Assembly (NCBI GenBank): GCA_036525535.1
Contig: DATDAH010000001.1
Coordinates: 1-41,144 of the forward strand
DNA: 41,144 nucleotides
Reading direction: 5' to 3'
DNA from: DATDAH01 sp036525535
Lineage (GTDB): Bacteria; Actinomycetota; Acidimicrobiia; Acidimicrobiales; DATDAH01
The position numbers were made by a program, and so were the translations under genes. The notes under the pieces are model-generated. The model ran no database searches, was not told where the DNA came from, and saw only the letters and a program-made list of their open reading frames with translations. Positions 15,029 through 22,984 of the stretch are shown piece by piece. The first letter of the stretch is position 1; every line of letters begins with the position of its first letter.

Positions 15029-15925
15029 TCAGCCGAGGACGTCGTCGACCGTCACGCCGTCCGGCAGCGGGAGGAGCCCGCCCTCGCCGAAGCTGCGGAC
15101 GATCACGGCCCAGGACGGCCGATCGGCGATCAACGACCGGAGCTCGGCGACCCCCGCGTCCACGGCGCCGGAGGCCATGAGCGCCCCGCCCCGCAGGAAG
15201 CGGAGGTTGTCCTCGCCCGGCAGGGTCCTGAGCGCACCGTCGACGGTCGTCACCGCCCCAGCCGGGTCGCCCGCCATGAGCTGCTCGAAGCCTGTGGAGA
15301 ACCCGGCGAAGGCGTCGGCGGCATCCAGCAGTCGGGCCAGCTCGCCGAGCGGGTCGGTGCTGCGGTCGATGCGCACGTCGACCACGGTCCCCGCGGCGGG
15401 CGTCGGCGCGGGCGTGCCCTCGACGACGAGCAGGGCCGCCGACATGTTGCCCCGGGCGTCACCACCGGCGCCTTCGCCGGCGAGCAGGGCGGCCAGCAAG
15501 CGGCGGGCCAACGGGCCGGGCGACGACTCGAACGCCTCGGCCATCGCCGGCCACACGTCAGGCGACGCCAGCATGTTGCCCTGGGCGGAGTACCCGTCAC
15601 CGACCCGGTGGCCGGCGTGATCGATGCACAGGTCGCCGGTGAACGACGCAACGCTGCCGTCGGCACCGACGATGCCGACCTGCCGGACCTGGGCCATCTC
15701 GTCGACCGCCTGCGCCGCGGCCAGCGCATCGGTCGCGTTCCTGCCCTCAGCCAGCGCATCCAGGCATCGGGGCCCGTAGGCCGGCTCGGCAATGGCCTGG
15801 GTGGCGACGGCGCCCACCCCCGGTCTCGCCCAAGGCGCGATCGCGCCCACGGCGAAGAAGCAGGTCTGCACCGCGACGCCCAGCTCGCCGGTCGACGGGT
15901 CCCGAGCGACGATCGAATACGTCAT
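15029..15925 (-). CDS. DUF1028 (putative Ntn-hydrolase fold) protein
   Basis: A 298-aa protein whose first 200 residues match DUF1028: MTYSIVARDPSTGELGVAVQ at the start, GVGAVATQA, and YSAQGNML in the middle. The family is thought to have an Ntn-hydrolase-like fold with no firmly established reaction. A C-terminal region of about 90 aa (from LARLLDAADAFAGF) looks like a helical, TPR-like add-on. The ATG at 15925 gives the canonical N-terminus; the longer upstream frame has no similarity. Its stop codon directly abuts that of the Mo subunit. It may form a unit with the upstream ABM-like gene (38 bp apart). Confidence 0.85.
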   Translation of the reverse strand: MTYSIVARDPSTGELGVAVQTCFFAVGAIAPWARPGVGAVATQAIAEPAYGPRCLDALAEGRNATDALAAAQAVDEMAQVRQVGIVGADGSVASFTGDLCIDHAGHRVGDGYSAQGNMLASPDVWPAMAEAFESSPGPLARRLLAALLAGEGAGGDARGNMSAALLVVEGTPAPTPAAGTVVDVRIDRSTDPLGELARLLDAADAFAGFSTGFEQLMAGDPAGAVTTVDGALRTLPGEDNLRFLRGGALMASGAVDAGVAELRSLIADRPSWAVIVRSFGEGGLLPLPDGVTVDDVLG

Positions 15926-15963
15926 GCTCCCGGCTCTCTGCTCCCGCCGCGGGGCGGTGCGAT

Positions 15964-16236
15964 CTACTTGGTGACGATGCTGTGGAGCGGGAAGTACTTC
16001 CGGTCCGGGACGATCTCGGGCGGGAGGTTGGGCCGCACGTTCTCCTCGAACCAGGCCCGGCCGTCCTCCTCGGACTCCCAGGCTTCGATGACCCGCCAGC
16101 CGCCCGTCGGGTTCGGTCCCCCCGAATGGAAGATGAACCCCTTGGCGGCCTGCATGAGCGGGGTCATCTGGCCCACCATCCCTCCGTAGACCTCCTCGGT
16201 CAGGTTCGGTACTTCGGCGATCATCAGGACGGGCAC
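15964..16236 (-). CDS. Small dimeric alpha/beta-barrel (ABM-like) protein
   Basis: A 90-aa protein with the size and pattern of single-domain ABM/ferredoxin-like barrels. It opens with a beta strand (VLMIAEVP), has a helix with TEEVYGGMVGQMTPLM, a GGWRVIEAWESEEDGRAW strand-helix unit, and a C-terminal LPPEIVP segment. Relatives include antibiotic-biosynthesis-monooxygenase-like and stress-response barrels, most without a defined reaction. A GTG start is supported by AAGGGAGACC upstream and a TAGCAT -10 on the minus strand. It is divergent from the seven-gene operon. Confidence 0.78.
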   Translation of the reverse strand: MPVLMIAEVPNLTEEVYGGMVGQMTPLMQAAKGFIFHSGGPNPTGGWRVIEAWESEEDGRAWFEENVRPNLPPEIVPDRKYFPLHSIVTK

Positions 16237-16269
16237 AGGCGGTCTCCCTTCGTGCGGATTGCGCAGCGA

Positions 16270-16275
16270 ATGCTA
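16270..16275 (-). promoter_or_regulatory. Candidate -10 element of the ABM-like gene
   Basis: On the minus strand TAGCAT lies about 33 nt before the GTG at 16236, with an AAGGGAGA ribosome-binding site in between. It shares the 68-bp divergent region with the start of the seven-gene operon. Confidence 0.4.
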
Positions 16276-16292
16276 CGACACATCGGAACCGG

Positions 16293-16298
16293 CAGACT
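16293..16298 (+). promoter_or_regulatory. Candidate -10 element of the seven-gene operon
   Basis: CAGACT lies exactly 6 nt before the GTG at 16305. It keeps the two most important -10 positions (A2 and T6) and matches the leaderless spacing seen before other genes in this window. No ribosome-binding site is present. This is a weak call. Confidence 0.3.
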
Positions 16299-16304
16299 GG
16301 TGGG

Positions 16305-17546
16305 GTGCTCGACGGGCTCCGGGTCGACGGTGAGCGGTTGCGGGGACGGCTGGCCACGCTGGCGGAGATCGGTGACACCGGCGACGGAGGCAACTGCCGG
16401 CTGGCCCTGACCGACGCCGACAAGGCGGGCCGGGACCTGGTGGTGGAGTGGATGGAGGCCCTCGGCCTCGAGGTCCGCATCGACGCCATCGGCAACGTCG
16501 TCGGCCGACGGGCGGGGCGCGAGGACCTCGCCCCGGTGATGACCGGCAGCCACATCGACACCGTGGCCACCGGCGGGCGCTACGACGGCAACCTCGGCGT
16601 GCTCGGCGGGCTGGAGGTGGTCGAGACGCTGAACGACGCCGGTGTCGTCACCCGACGACCGATCGAGGTGGCCTTCTTCACCAACGAGGAGGGCGCCCGG
16701 TTCAGCCCCGACATGCTGGGGAGCATGGCCTACGCGGGCGGCCTGCCGTTGGAGGAGGCCCTCGACCGCACCGACCCCGACGGCGTCGTGCTCGGCGACG
16801 AGCTGGACCGGATCGGCTACCGGGGAACGATGCCGGTTCCCGGCCCGGTCCCCCACGCCTTCGTCGAGCTCCACATCGAGCAGGGGCCGGTCCTGGAGCG
16901 CCGGGGCCACACGATCGGGGCCGTCACCGGCGTGCAGGGCATCTCCTGGCAGGAGCTGACCATCCGGGGACAGGCCAACCACGCCGGCACGACGCCGATG
17001 GCGATGCGCCACGACGCCGGTTTCGCCGCCGGCGCCGTGACCCAGCGGGTGCGCGACCTGGTCACGGAGATGGGCGGCGCCCAGGTGGGTACCGTCGGCG
17101 TCATCGACGTCGACCCCGGGCTGACCAACGTGGTCGCCCGGCGGGCCCGCATGACCGTGGACCTGCGCAACACCGACGAGGCCCTTCTCGCCGAGGCCGA
17201 GTGCCGCCTGGCCGATCACGTCCGTGAGGTGGCCGAGGCCGAGGGCGTCACGGTCGACAGCCGCGCCACGGCCCGCTTCGAGCCGGTGACGTTCGACGCC
17301 CGGGTCATCGACCTGGTGGAGGCGACGGCTCAGCGCCTGGGCCACTCGGTGCAGCGGCTGCCCGCTGGTGCGGGTCACGACGCCGGGCTGATCGCCGGCG
17401 TCTGCCCGGCGGGCATGGTCTTCACGCCCAGCCACGAGGGGATCAGCCACAACCCGGCCGAGCACACCGACCCCGAGGACCTCGACGCCGGCGCCGACGT
17501 CCTTCTCCAAGTCCTGCTCACGCTGGCCGAGGAGGACCCGCCGTGA
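16305..17546 (+). CDS. M20-family Zn hydrolase (N-carbamoyl-amino-acid/ureido hydrolase type)
   Basis: A 413-aa binuclear-zinc amidase of the AllC/HyuC/AmaB (carbamoylase) branch of M20. It would release CO2 and NH3 from an N-carbamoyl (ureido) acid. Metal-site segments are GSHIDTV (His83), RYDGNLG (Asp94), FFTNEEGARF (Glu128/Glu129) and HIEQGPVLE. The dimerisation-domain substrate motif GQANHAGTTPM and late AGHDAGLIAG are also present. It is the first gene of a seven-gene operon and overlaps the nitrilase-type carbamoylase by 4 bp. Family substrates include ureidopropionate, allantoate and N-carbamoyl-L-amino acids. In this operon a ureido derivative from purine ring opening is the inferred substrate. 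The GTG start fits the domain boundary. Confidence 0.9.
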   Translation: MLDGLRVDGERLRGRLATLAEIGDTGDGGNCRLALTDADKAGRDLVVEWMEALGLEVRIDAIGNVVGRRAGREDLAPVMTGSHIDTVATGGRYDGNLGVLGGLEVVETLNDAGVVTRRPIEVAFFTNEEGARFSPDMLGSMAYAGGLPLEEALDRTDPDGVVLGDELDRIGYRGTMPVPGPVPHAFVELHIEQGPVLERRGHTIGAVTGVQGISWQELTIRGQANHAGTTPMAMRHDAGFAAGAVTQRVRDLVTEMGGAQVGTVGVIDVDPGLTNVVARRARMTVDLRNTDEALLAEAECRLADHVREVAEAEGVTVDSRATARFEPVTFDARVIDLVEATAQRLGHSVQRLPAGAGHDAGLIAGVCPAGMVFTPSHEGISHNPAEHTDPEDLDAGADVLLQVLLTLAEEDPP

Positions 17547-18427
17547 GGGTCGCCGGCGCCCAGCTCGGACCGATCGCCCGGGACGAACGGCGGGCCGACG
17601 TCGTCGAGCGCCTCATCGCCCTCCTCCGGGCCGCGGCCGACGACGGGGCCGAGCTCGTGGCCTTCCCCGAGCTGGCCCTGACCACCTTCTTCCCCCGCTG
17701 GGTGCTGGCGGGCGACGAGCTCGATGCCTTCTACGAGATCGAGATGCCCGGTCCCGAGACCAAGCCCCTCTTCGAGGAGGCCGCCCGCCTCGGTGTCGGG
17801 TTCGCCCTCGGCTACGCGGAGCTGGCCGACGGTCATCGCTACAACACGACCGTGCTGGTCGACGGTCAGGGCTCGGTCGTCGGCCACTACCGCAAGGTCC
17901 ACCTGCCCGGGCACGAGGAACCGGAGCCGTGGCGACCGTTCCAGCACCTCGAACGGGCCTACTTCGAGCCCGGCGACGGGTTCACCACCTGGTCGGCCTT
18001 CGGGGCCGAGGTCGGCCTGGCCACCTGCAACGACCGGCGCTGGCCCGAGACCTACCGGGTACTGGCCCTGGAGGGCGCCGAGGTGGTGCTCATCGGGTAC
18101 AACACCCCCATCCACTACCCGCCCGATCCAGACCAGGACCGGCTGGCCGGGTTCCACAACCGGCTGGTCATGCAGGCCGGCGCGTACCAGAACGGCCTGT
18201 GGGTCGTCGGCGTGGCCAAGGGCGGCACGGAAGAAGGTGTCGAGCTCCTGGCGGAGAGCTGCATCATCGCCCCCTCGGGCGAGATCGTGGCCGAGGCGAC
18301 GACGACCGGTGACGAGGTGATCGTGGCCGACGTCGACCCGGCAGCCTGCGCCCACTACCGGGGGACGCTGTTCGACTTCGCCCGCTACCGGCGGCCGGAG
18401 GTCTACGGGAAGATCTGCGAGCCATGA
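17543..18427 (+). CDS. Nitrilase-superfamily carbamoylase (N-carbamoyl-D-amino acid hydrolase-like)
   Basis: A 294-aa carbon-nitrogen hydrolase. The Glu-Lys-Cys triad is Glu43 (FPELALTTFFPR), Lys118 (HYRKVHLPGH) and Cys162 (ATCNDRRWPETYRVL). The last motif, together with GYNTPIHYPP, is characteristic of the D-carbamoylase branch rather than of general nitrilases or amidases. It would hydrolyse a carbamoyl (ureido) group to amine, CO2 and NH3. It overlaps the M20 carbamoylase and the XdhD-like gene by 4 bp on each side. Two carbamoylases of unrelated folds side by side imply two different ureido groups to be removed. The same superfamily contains beta-ureidopropionase. Confidence 0.92.
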   Translation: MRVAGAQLGPIARDERRADVVERLIALLRAAADDGAELVAFPELALTTFFPRWVLAGDELDAFYEIEMPGPETKPLFEEAARLGVGFALGYAELADGHRYNTTVLVDGQGSVVGHYRKVHLPGHEEPEPWRPFQHLERAYFEPGDGFTTWSAFGAEVGLATCNDRRWPETYRVLALEGAEVVLIGYNTPIHYPPDPDQDRLAGFHNRLVMQAGAYQNGLWVVGVAKGGTEEGVELLAESCIIAPSGEIVAEATTTGDEVIVADVDPAACAHYRGTLFDFARYRRPEVYGKICEP

Positions 18428-20958
18428 CCACGTTCACCCTCAACGGCGCCGCGGTCGAGGTGCCCGACGACCGGGCCCACCTGCTGGTAGCGCTGCGGGA
18501 AGACCTCGGGATCATCTCGGCCAAGGACGGCTGCGCCCCCTCGGGGCAGTGTGGCTGCTGCACGGTGCTGCTCGACGGCAAGGCCGTGGTCGCCTGCCAA
18601 GTGTCGCTGGAGAAGGTGGCCGGCCGGGAGGTCGTCACCCTGGAGGGCATCGAGGAGCGCCAGCGCTTGGCCGACGCCTTCGCCGCCGCCGGCGCGCTCC
18701 AGTGCGGGTTCTGCACGCCCGGGATCCTGGTGCGAACGAAGGCGCTGCTGGAGAAGGGCGACCTGACCCGGGAGAAGGCGGCTCGCCACCTCGGCGCCCA
18801 CCTCTGCCGCTGCACCGGCTACCTCAAGATCCTCGACGCCATCGAGGCCCTGGCCCGCGGTGAGTCGCCGGTGCCGTGCCTCGACGGGGGCGTCGGGGCG
18901 CGGGCAGGCAAGCACCAGGGCAGCGAATTGTCCGCCGGCAGCCGCCCGTTCATCGACGACCTGTGTCCCGAAGGCCTCCTGCACGCCGTGCTCCGGTTGG
19001 CTGACCACGCCCGGGCCGACGTCGTGCACATCGACACCACGGCCGCCGCGGCCGTCCCCGGCGTCGAGGCCGTCCTGACCGCGGCCGACGTGCCGGGTGA
19101 GCTGCGGGTGGGCCTGATCCACAAGGACTGGCCGGTCTTCATCCCCGAGGGCGGACGGACGTCGTACCTGGGTGACGTGTTGGCCGTGGTCGTGGCCGCG
19201 GACCGGGCGACGGCCGAGCGAGCAGCCGCCCTGGTCGATGTGTCCTACGAGGTCCTGGCGCCCATCGTCGACCCCGAGGCCGCCCTGGCCGGCGACGAGG
19301 ACGCGGTGTGGGGCCTCGACGGCAACGAGCTGTCCCGTTCGACCTATGCCCGGGGGGGCGATGTCGACGCCACGCTGGCCGCCTCGGCCCACGTCGTGCG
19401 CCAGACCTTCCGGACCCAGCGGGTGGAGCAGGCCTTCCTCGAGCCCGAGTCCACCCTCGCCGCCCCTCGCCCCGACGGCGTGCTCCAGGTGTGGTCCGGC
19501 GGCCAGGGCGTTTGGGACGACCGCGATCAGATCGCGTCCGTGCTCGGCCTGCCGATCGATGCCGTCGAGGTCGAGTTGGTCTCCAACGGAGGGGCGTTCG
19601 GGGGCAAGGAGGACATGGCCAACCAGGCCCAGACCGCGTTGGCGGCCCACCTCCTGCAGCGGCCCGTCAAGTGCACGCTGACCCGCGAGCAGTCGCTGTT
19701 GATCCACCCCAAACGCCATCCGATCGCCATGCGCTATGAGGCCGGCTGCGACGCCGAGGGGCGGGTGACGGCCCTCCGGGCCCGCCTGATCGGTGACTCG
19801 GGGCCCTACGCCTCGGTGGGCATGAAGGTCCTCGAGCGGGCCGCGGGCCACGCCGGCGGGCCGTACGCCTGGCCGGCCATCGATGTCGAGTCGGTGGCCG
19901 TGCGGACCAACAACCCCGTGTGCGGCGCCTTCCGGGGCTTCGGCGCCAACCAGGCCCAGTTCGCCACCGAGGGCGTGCTCGACCGGCTGGCCGAGCTGGT
20001 CGGCATGTCGGGCTGGGAGATCCGGGCCCGCAACGTGATCGAGCCGGGCGCCCTCTGGGGTCCGGGCCAGCGCATGGACGACGGTTGCCTCGGCGCCCGC
20101 CAGTGCCTCGACGCGGTCCGGCCCGCGTACGACGCCGCGGTTGCGGCGGGCCGTCCGGTCGGCGTGGGCCTGGGCCTGAAGAACGCCGGGCTCGGCAACG
20201 GCCTCGTCGAGGTGGCCAAGGCCGTGGTCCGCTTCGAGGAGGACGGCACCATCGAGGTGCGCCATTGCTGGACGGACATGGGCCAGGGCGTCGACACCGT
20301 GGCCCGCCAGGTCGCCGTGGAGGAGCTGGGGGTGGACGCGTCCCGGATCCGCGTCGTGGTCGACACCAGCCGCGAGCTCGGCAACGGGCAGACCACCGGC
20401 AGCCGGGGGACGATCATGGGCGCCGGCTCCATTGCCGATGCCTGCGCCGCCGCCCTCGCTGACGGCTGCAAACCAGGCGTCGACTATCCCGGGGAGTACC
20501 GGGTCGACTGGACGAACTCGCTCAACGACGGCGTCGCCGAACCGGTCATCCACTCCACCTTCGGCTACGCCGCCCAGCTCGTGATCCTGGACCCGGAGAC
20601 GGGCGAGGTGACGCGGGTCGTGGCCGCCCATGACGTCGGCCGGGCCGTGAACCCGGTCCTGTGCGAAGGCCAGATCGAGGGGGCCGTGCACATGGGCCTC
20701 GGCTACGCCCTGTCCGAGGACTTCCCGGCGGACGACCAGGGCCGCCCGACCAACATGACCCTGCGCAGCCTGGCCATCATCCGGCCGAAGGACATGCCGC
20801 CGGTCGAGGTGATCCTGGTCGAGTCGCCCCAGCCCAACTCCCCCTATGGCATCAAGGGGGTGGGCGAGATCGGCCTCGTCCCCACCGCCGGCGCGGTGGC
20901 GGCCGCCCTCCACGCCCACGACGGCCAGTGGCGCTCGCAGCTCCCGATGTCGGTGTAG
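18424..20958 (+). CDS. Fused 2Fe-2S / molybdenum hydroxylase (XdhD-like)
   Basis: An 844-aa molybdo-hydroxylase in which the 2Fe-2S subunit (residues 1-155) is fused to the Mo-binding subunit. Cluster motifs are GCAPSGQCGCCTV, then QCGFCTPG and HLCRCTGY. The Mo part has GGAFGGKED, the loop GAFRGFGANQ, DMGQGVDT and the catalytic Glu815 in IKGVGEIG. There is no FAD domain, the same architecture as E. coli XdhD of the purine cluster. Electrons must go to another flavoprotein, perhaps the subunit at 11597. The ATG overlaps the upstream stop, and its TAG overlaps the next GTG by 1 bp. A purine or related N-heterocycle is the probable substrate; the exact position oxidised is unknown. Confidence 0.92.
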   Translation: MTTFTLNGAAVEVPDDRAHLLVALREDLGIISAKDGCAPSGQCGCCTVLLDGKAVVACQVSLEKVAGREVVTLEGIEERQRLADAFAAAGALQCGFCTPGILVRTKALLEKGDLTREKAARHLGAHLCRCTGYLKILDAIEALARGESPVPCLDGGVGARAGKHQGSELSAGSRPFIDDLCPEGLLHAVLRLADHARADVVHIDTTAAAAVPGVEAVLTAADVPGELRVGLIHKDWPVFIPEGGRTSYLGDVLAVVVAADRATAERAAALVDVSYEVLAPIVDPEAALAGDEDAVWGLDGNELSRSTYARGGDVDATLAASAHVVRQTFRTQRVEQAFLEPESTLAAPRPDGVLQVWSGGQGVWDDRDQIASVLGLPIDAVEVELVSNGGAFGGKEDMANQAQTALAAHLLQRPVKCTLTREQSLLIHPKRHPIAMRYEAGCDAEGRVTALRARLIGDSGPYASVGMKVLERAAGHAGGPYAWPAIDVESVAVRTNNPVCGAFRGFGANQAQFATEGVLDRLAELVGMSGWEIRARNVIEPGALWGPGQRMDDGCLGARQCLDAVRPAYDAAVAAGRPVGVGLGLKNAGLGNGLVEVAKAVVRFEEDGTIEVRHCWTDMGQGVDTVARQVAVEELGVDASRIRVVVDTSRELGNGQTTGSRGTIMGAGSIADACAAALADGCKPGVDYPGEYRVDWTNSLNDGVAEPVIHSTFGYAAQLVILDPETGEVTRVVAAHDVGRAVNPVLCEGQIEGAVHMGLGYALSEDFPADDQGRPTNMTLRSLAIIRPKDMPPVEVILVESPQPNSPYGIKGVGEIGLVPTAGAVAAALHAHDGQWRSQLPMSV

Positions 20959-21992
20959 TGGGGCCCGCCGCCGTCTCGCCCGGGCTGGTCTGCGCCCACC
21001 ATCACCTGTACTCGGCGCTGGCCCGCGGGATGCCGGCGCCCCCGAGGACGCCCACGACGTTCCGGGAGATCCTGGAGCTGGTCTGGTGGCGGCTGGACGA
21101 GGCCCTCGACCTCGACACGATCGGCTGGTCCGCCCGCCTGGGGGCGCTGGAAGCGCTGGCGGTCGGGTGCACGGCGATCGTCGACCACCACGAGTCGCCC
21201 AACGCGATCGACGGTTCGCTGTCGGTGATCGCCGACGCCTGCGCCGAGGTCGGCGTGCGGGTGGTTTGCGCCTACGGGGTGACCGACCGACACGGAGCCG
21301 ACGGGGCCGGCCGGGGGTTGGAGGAGAACCGCCGTTTCCTGGCCGACGGCGGCCGGGGCATGGTCGGGCTCCATGCTGCCTTTACCTGCTCGGACGACAC
21401 CATCGCCGCCGCGACCGACCTCGCCGTCGAGCACGGGGTGGGTGTGCACGTCCACGTGGCCGAGGGGCCTGACGACGTCGAGGCCGCCGACCGCTTGGCG
21501 CCGTACGCGACCGACGACTGGCTGCTGGTGCACGGGGTGCACCTGGCCGACGACCACGGCCTGGCCGGGACGATCGTCCACAACCCCCGGTCGAACATGA
21601 ACAACGCCGTGGGCTACGCCCGCCCGACGCGGTTCGCCAACCCCGTCGCCCTCGGCACCGACGGGATCGGCGCCGACATGCTGGAGGAGTTCCGCCTGGC
21701 CTACGCCCGCCTGCGGGAGAGCGACGTCACCGTCACCCCCGACACGCCGTGGTCGTGGCTGGAAGGGAGCCGGCGGATCGTGCCCGAGGTCGCGGAGGAC
21801 CGGGTGACGTGGTCGGTGGACGCCGTGGACCCGTGGTCGCTGGCCTTCACCACGGGGGTGCAGCCGGTCGAGGTCGAGATCGGCGGCGAGGTGGTGTGGG
21901 CCGACGGTCGGGCGACGAGGGTGGACGGTGACGAGATCCACGCCAAGGCGGCCGAGGCCGCCCACCGCCTGTGGGCCAGGATGGACCCGTGA
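20958..21992 (+). CDS. ssnA-like: SsnA-like aminohydrolase, short N-terminus
   Basis: A 344-aa amidohydrolase-superfamily protein close to SsnA and the guanine deaminase/chlorohydrolase group. Metal-site motifs are CAHHHLYSALARGM (His14/His16), VHVHVAE, LLVHGVHL and the late Asp in LGTDGIGADM. SsnA of E. coli belongs to the purine-catabolic cluster. Unlike typical members (about 440 aa), this protein begins almost at the first barrel strand. The N-terminal beta-sandwich strands (about 50-60 aa) are missing, because the gene starts in a TAGTG overlap with the XdhD-like stop. The frame upstream of that GTG is a shadow of the Mo-domain gene with no family match. It ends in a GTGA overlap with the LLM gene. 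Confidence 0.85.
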   Translation: MGPAAVSPGLVCAHHHLYSALARGMPAPPRTPTTFREILELVWWRLDEALDLDTIGWSARLGALEALAVGCTAIVDHHESPNAIDGSLSVIADACAEVGVRVVCAYGVTDRHGADGAGRGLEENRRFLADGGRGMVGLHAAFTCSDDTIAAATDLAVEHGVGVHVHVAEGPDDVEAADRLAPYATDDWLLVHGVHLADDHGLAGTIVHNPRSNMNNAVGYARPTRFANPVALGTDGIGADMLEEFRLAYARLRESDVTVTPDTPWSWLEGSRRIVPEVAEDRVTWSVDAVDPWSLAFTTGVQPVEVEIGGEVVWADGRATRVDGDEIHAKAAEAAHRLWARMDP

Positions 21993-22984
21993 CCGACCGG
22001 CTGGCGCTCTACCTGCAGGACGCCCACCCCATCGCCGAAGGCATCGAGATCTGCCGCTACGCCGAGGCGAAGGGCTTCGAGGCGGTGTGGCAGGCCGAGA
22101 GCCGCCTCGTGCGGGAGGCGACCGTCCCGATGGCGGCCTTCCTCTCCCACACCACGACCCTCAAGGCCGGGTCCGGCGTGGTCAACAACTGGACCCGGAA
22201 CCCCGCCCTGCTGGCGTCGACCTTCGCCACCCTCGACGACCTCGCCCCGGGACGGGTCATCCTCGGCATCGGGGCGTGGTGGGACCCGCTGGCGGCCAAG
22301 GTGGGCATCGACCGCTCGCGTCCGCTGCGGGCCATGCGGGAGACGGTCGAGGCCTGTCGGGCGCTGCTGGCCGACGAGACCGTGACCTACGAGGGCGAGT
22401 TCGTGCACCTCGACGGCGTGGAGCTGGACTACGTCCACCAGGAGCGGCGGCCCAAGGACGTGCCCATCTACATCGGCGCCACCGGGATGCAGATGATGGA
22501 GCTGACCGGGCGCATCGCCGACGGCGTCCTCCTGAACTACCTCGTGTCGCCCGCCTACAACGACCGGGCCCTGGAGCACCTGACCCGGGGAGCCGAGGCC
22601 GCGGGCCGGTCCGTCGACGACCTCGACCGGCCCCAGCTCGTCGTCTGCTCGGTCGACGACGACCGCCAGGTCGCCCTCGACGCCGCCCGCCTGCTCGTCA
22701 CCCAGTACCTGGGCCAGCAGCCCCACATCATGAAGGCCTCCGGCGTTCCCGAGTCGCTGCTGGAGGAGATCGGTCGGGTCCTGACCTGGCCCGCCACCCA
22801 CGAGCAGGTGGTCGAGGCGTCCCGTCTCGTCCCCGACGCCATCGTCCAGATGATCTGCGCCGCGGGCACGCCCGACGAGTGCAGGGAAAAGGTGGCCGAG
22901 TACGTCGCTCGCGGCTGCACCTGTCCCGTGCTCTACCCGCTCGGCCCCGACGTGACGAAGATGATCGACGTGTTCGCCCCGTGA
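21989..22984 (+). CDS. LLM-class (F420-dependent-like) oxidoreductase
   Basis: A 331-aa luciferase-like (LLM) TIM-barrel protein. SGVVNNWTRNPALLASTFATLD followed by APGRVILGIGAWW is the pattern of the F420-binding, Mer-like (methylene-tetrahydromethanopterin reductase) branch common in actinobacteria. PIYIGATGMQMMELTGRIADGVLLN is the usual C-terminal signature. F420-dependent members reduce or oxidise small cyclic substrates, while FMN-dependent LLM enzymes such as RutA open pyrimidine rings. In this operon a reductive or ring-opening step on a purine-derived heterocycle is plausible but unproven. I prefer the GTG at 21989 (GTGA overlap with the SsnA-like stop) over the in-frame upstream ATG at 21971. 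The end overlaps the PLP gene by 4 bp. Confidence 0.88.
   Translation: MTDRLALYLQDAHPIAEGIEICRYAEAKGFEAVWQAESRLVREATVPMAAFLSHTTTLKAGSGVVNNWTRNPALLASTFATLDDLAPGRVILGIGAWWDPLAAKVGIDRSRPLRAMRETVEACRALLADETVTYEGEFVHLDGVELDYVHQERRPKDVPIYIGATGMQMMELTGRIADGVLLNYLVSPAYNDRALEHLTRGAEAAGRSVDDLDRPQLVVCSVDDDRQVALDAARLLVTQYLGQQPHIMKASGVPESLLEEIGRVLTWPATHEQVVEASRLVPDAIVQMICAAGTPDECREKVAEYVARGCTCPVLYPLGPDVTKMIDVFAP

Noticed and set aside
18403..20919. Minus-strand open frame covering the whole XdhD-like gene
   Set aside because: Shadow of the third-position GC bias; no family motifs, while the sense frame has all Fe-S and Mo motifs.
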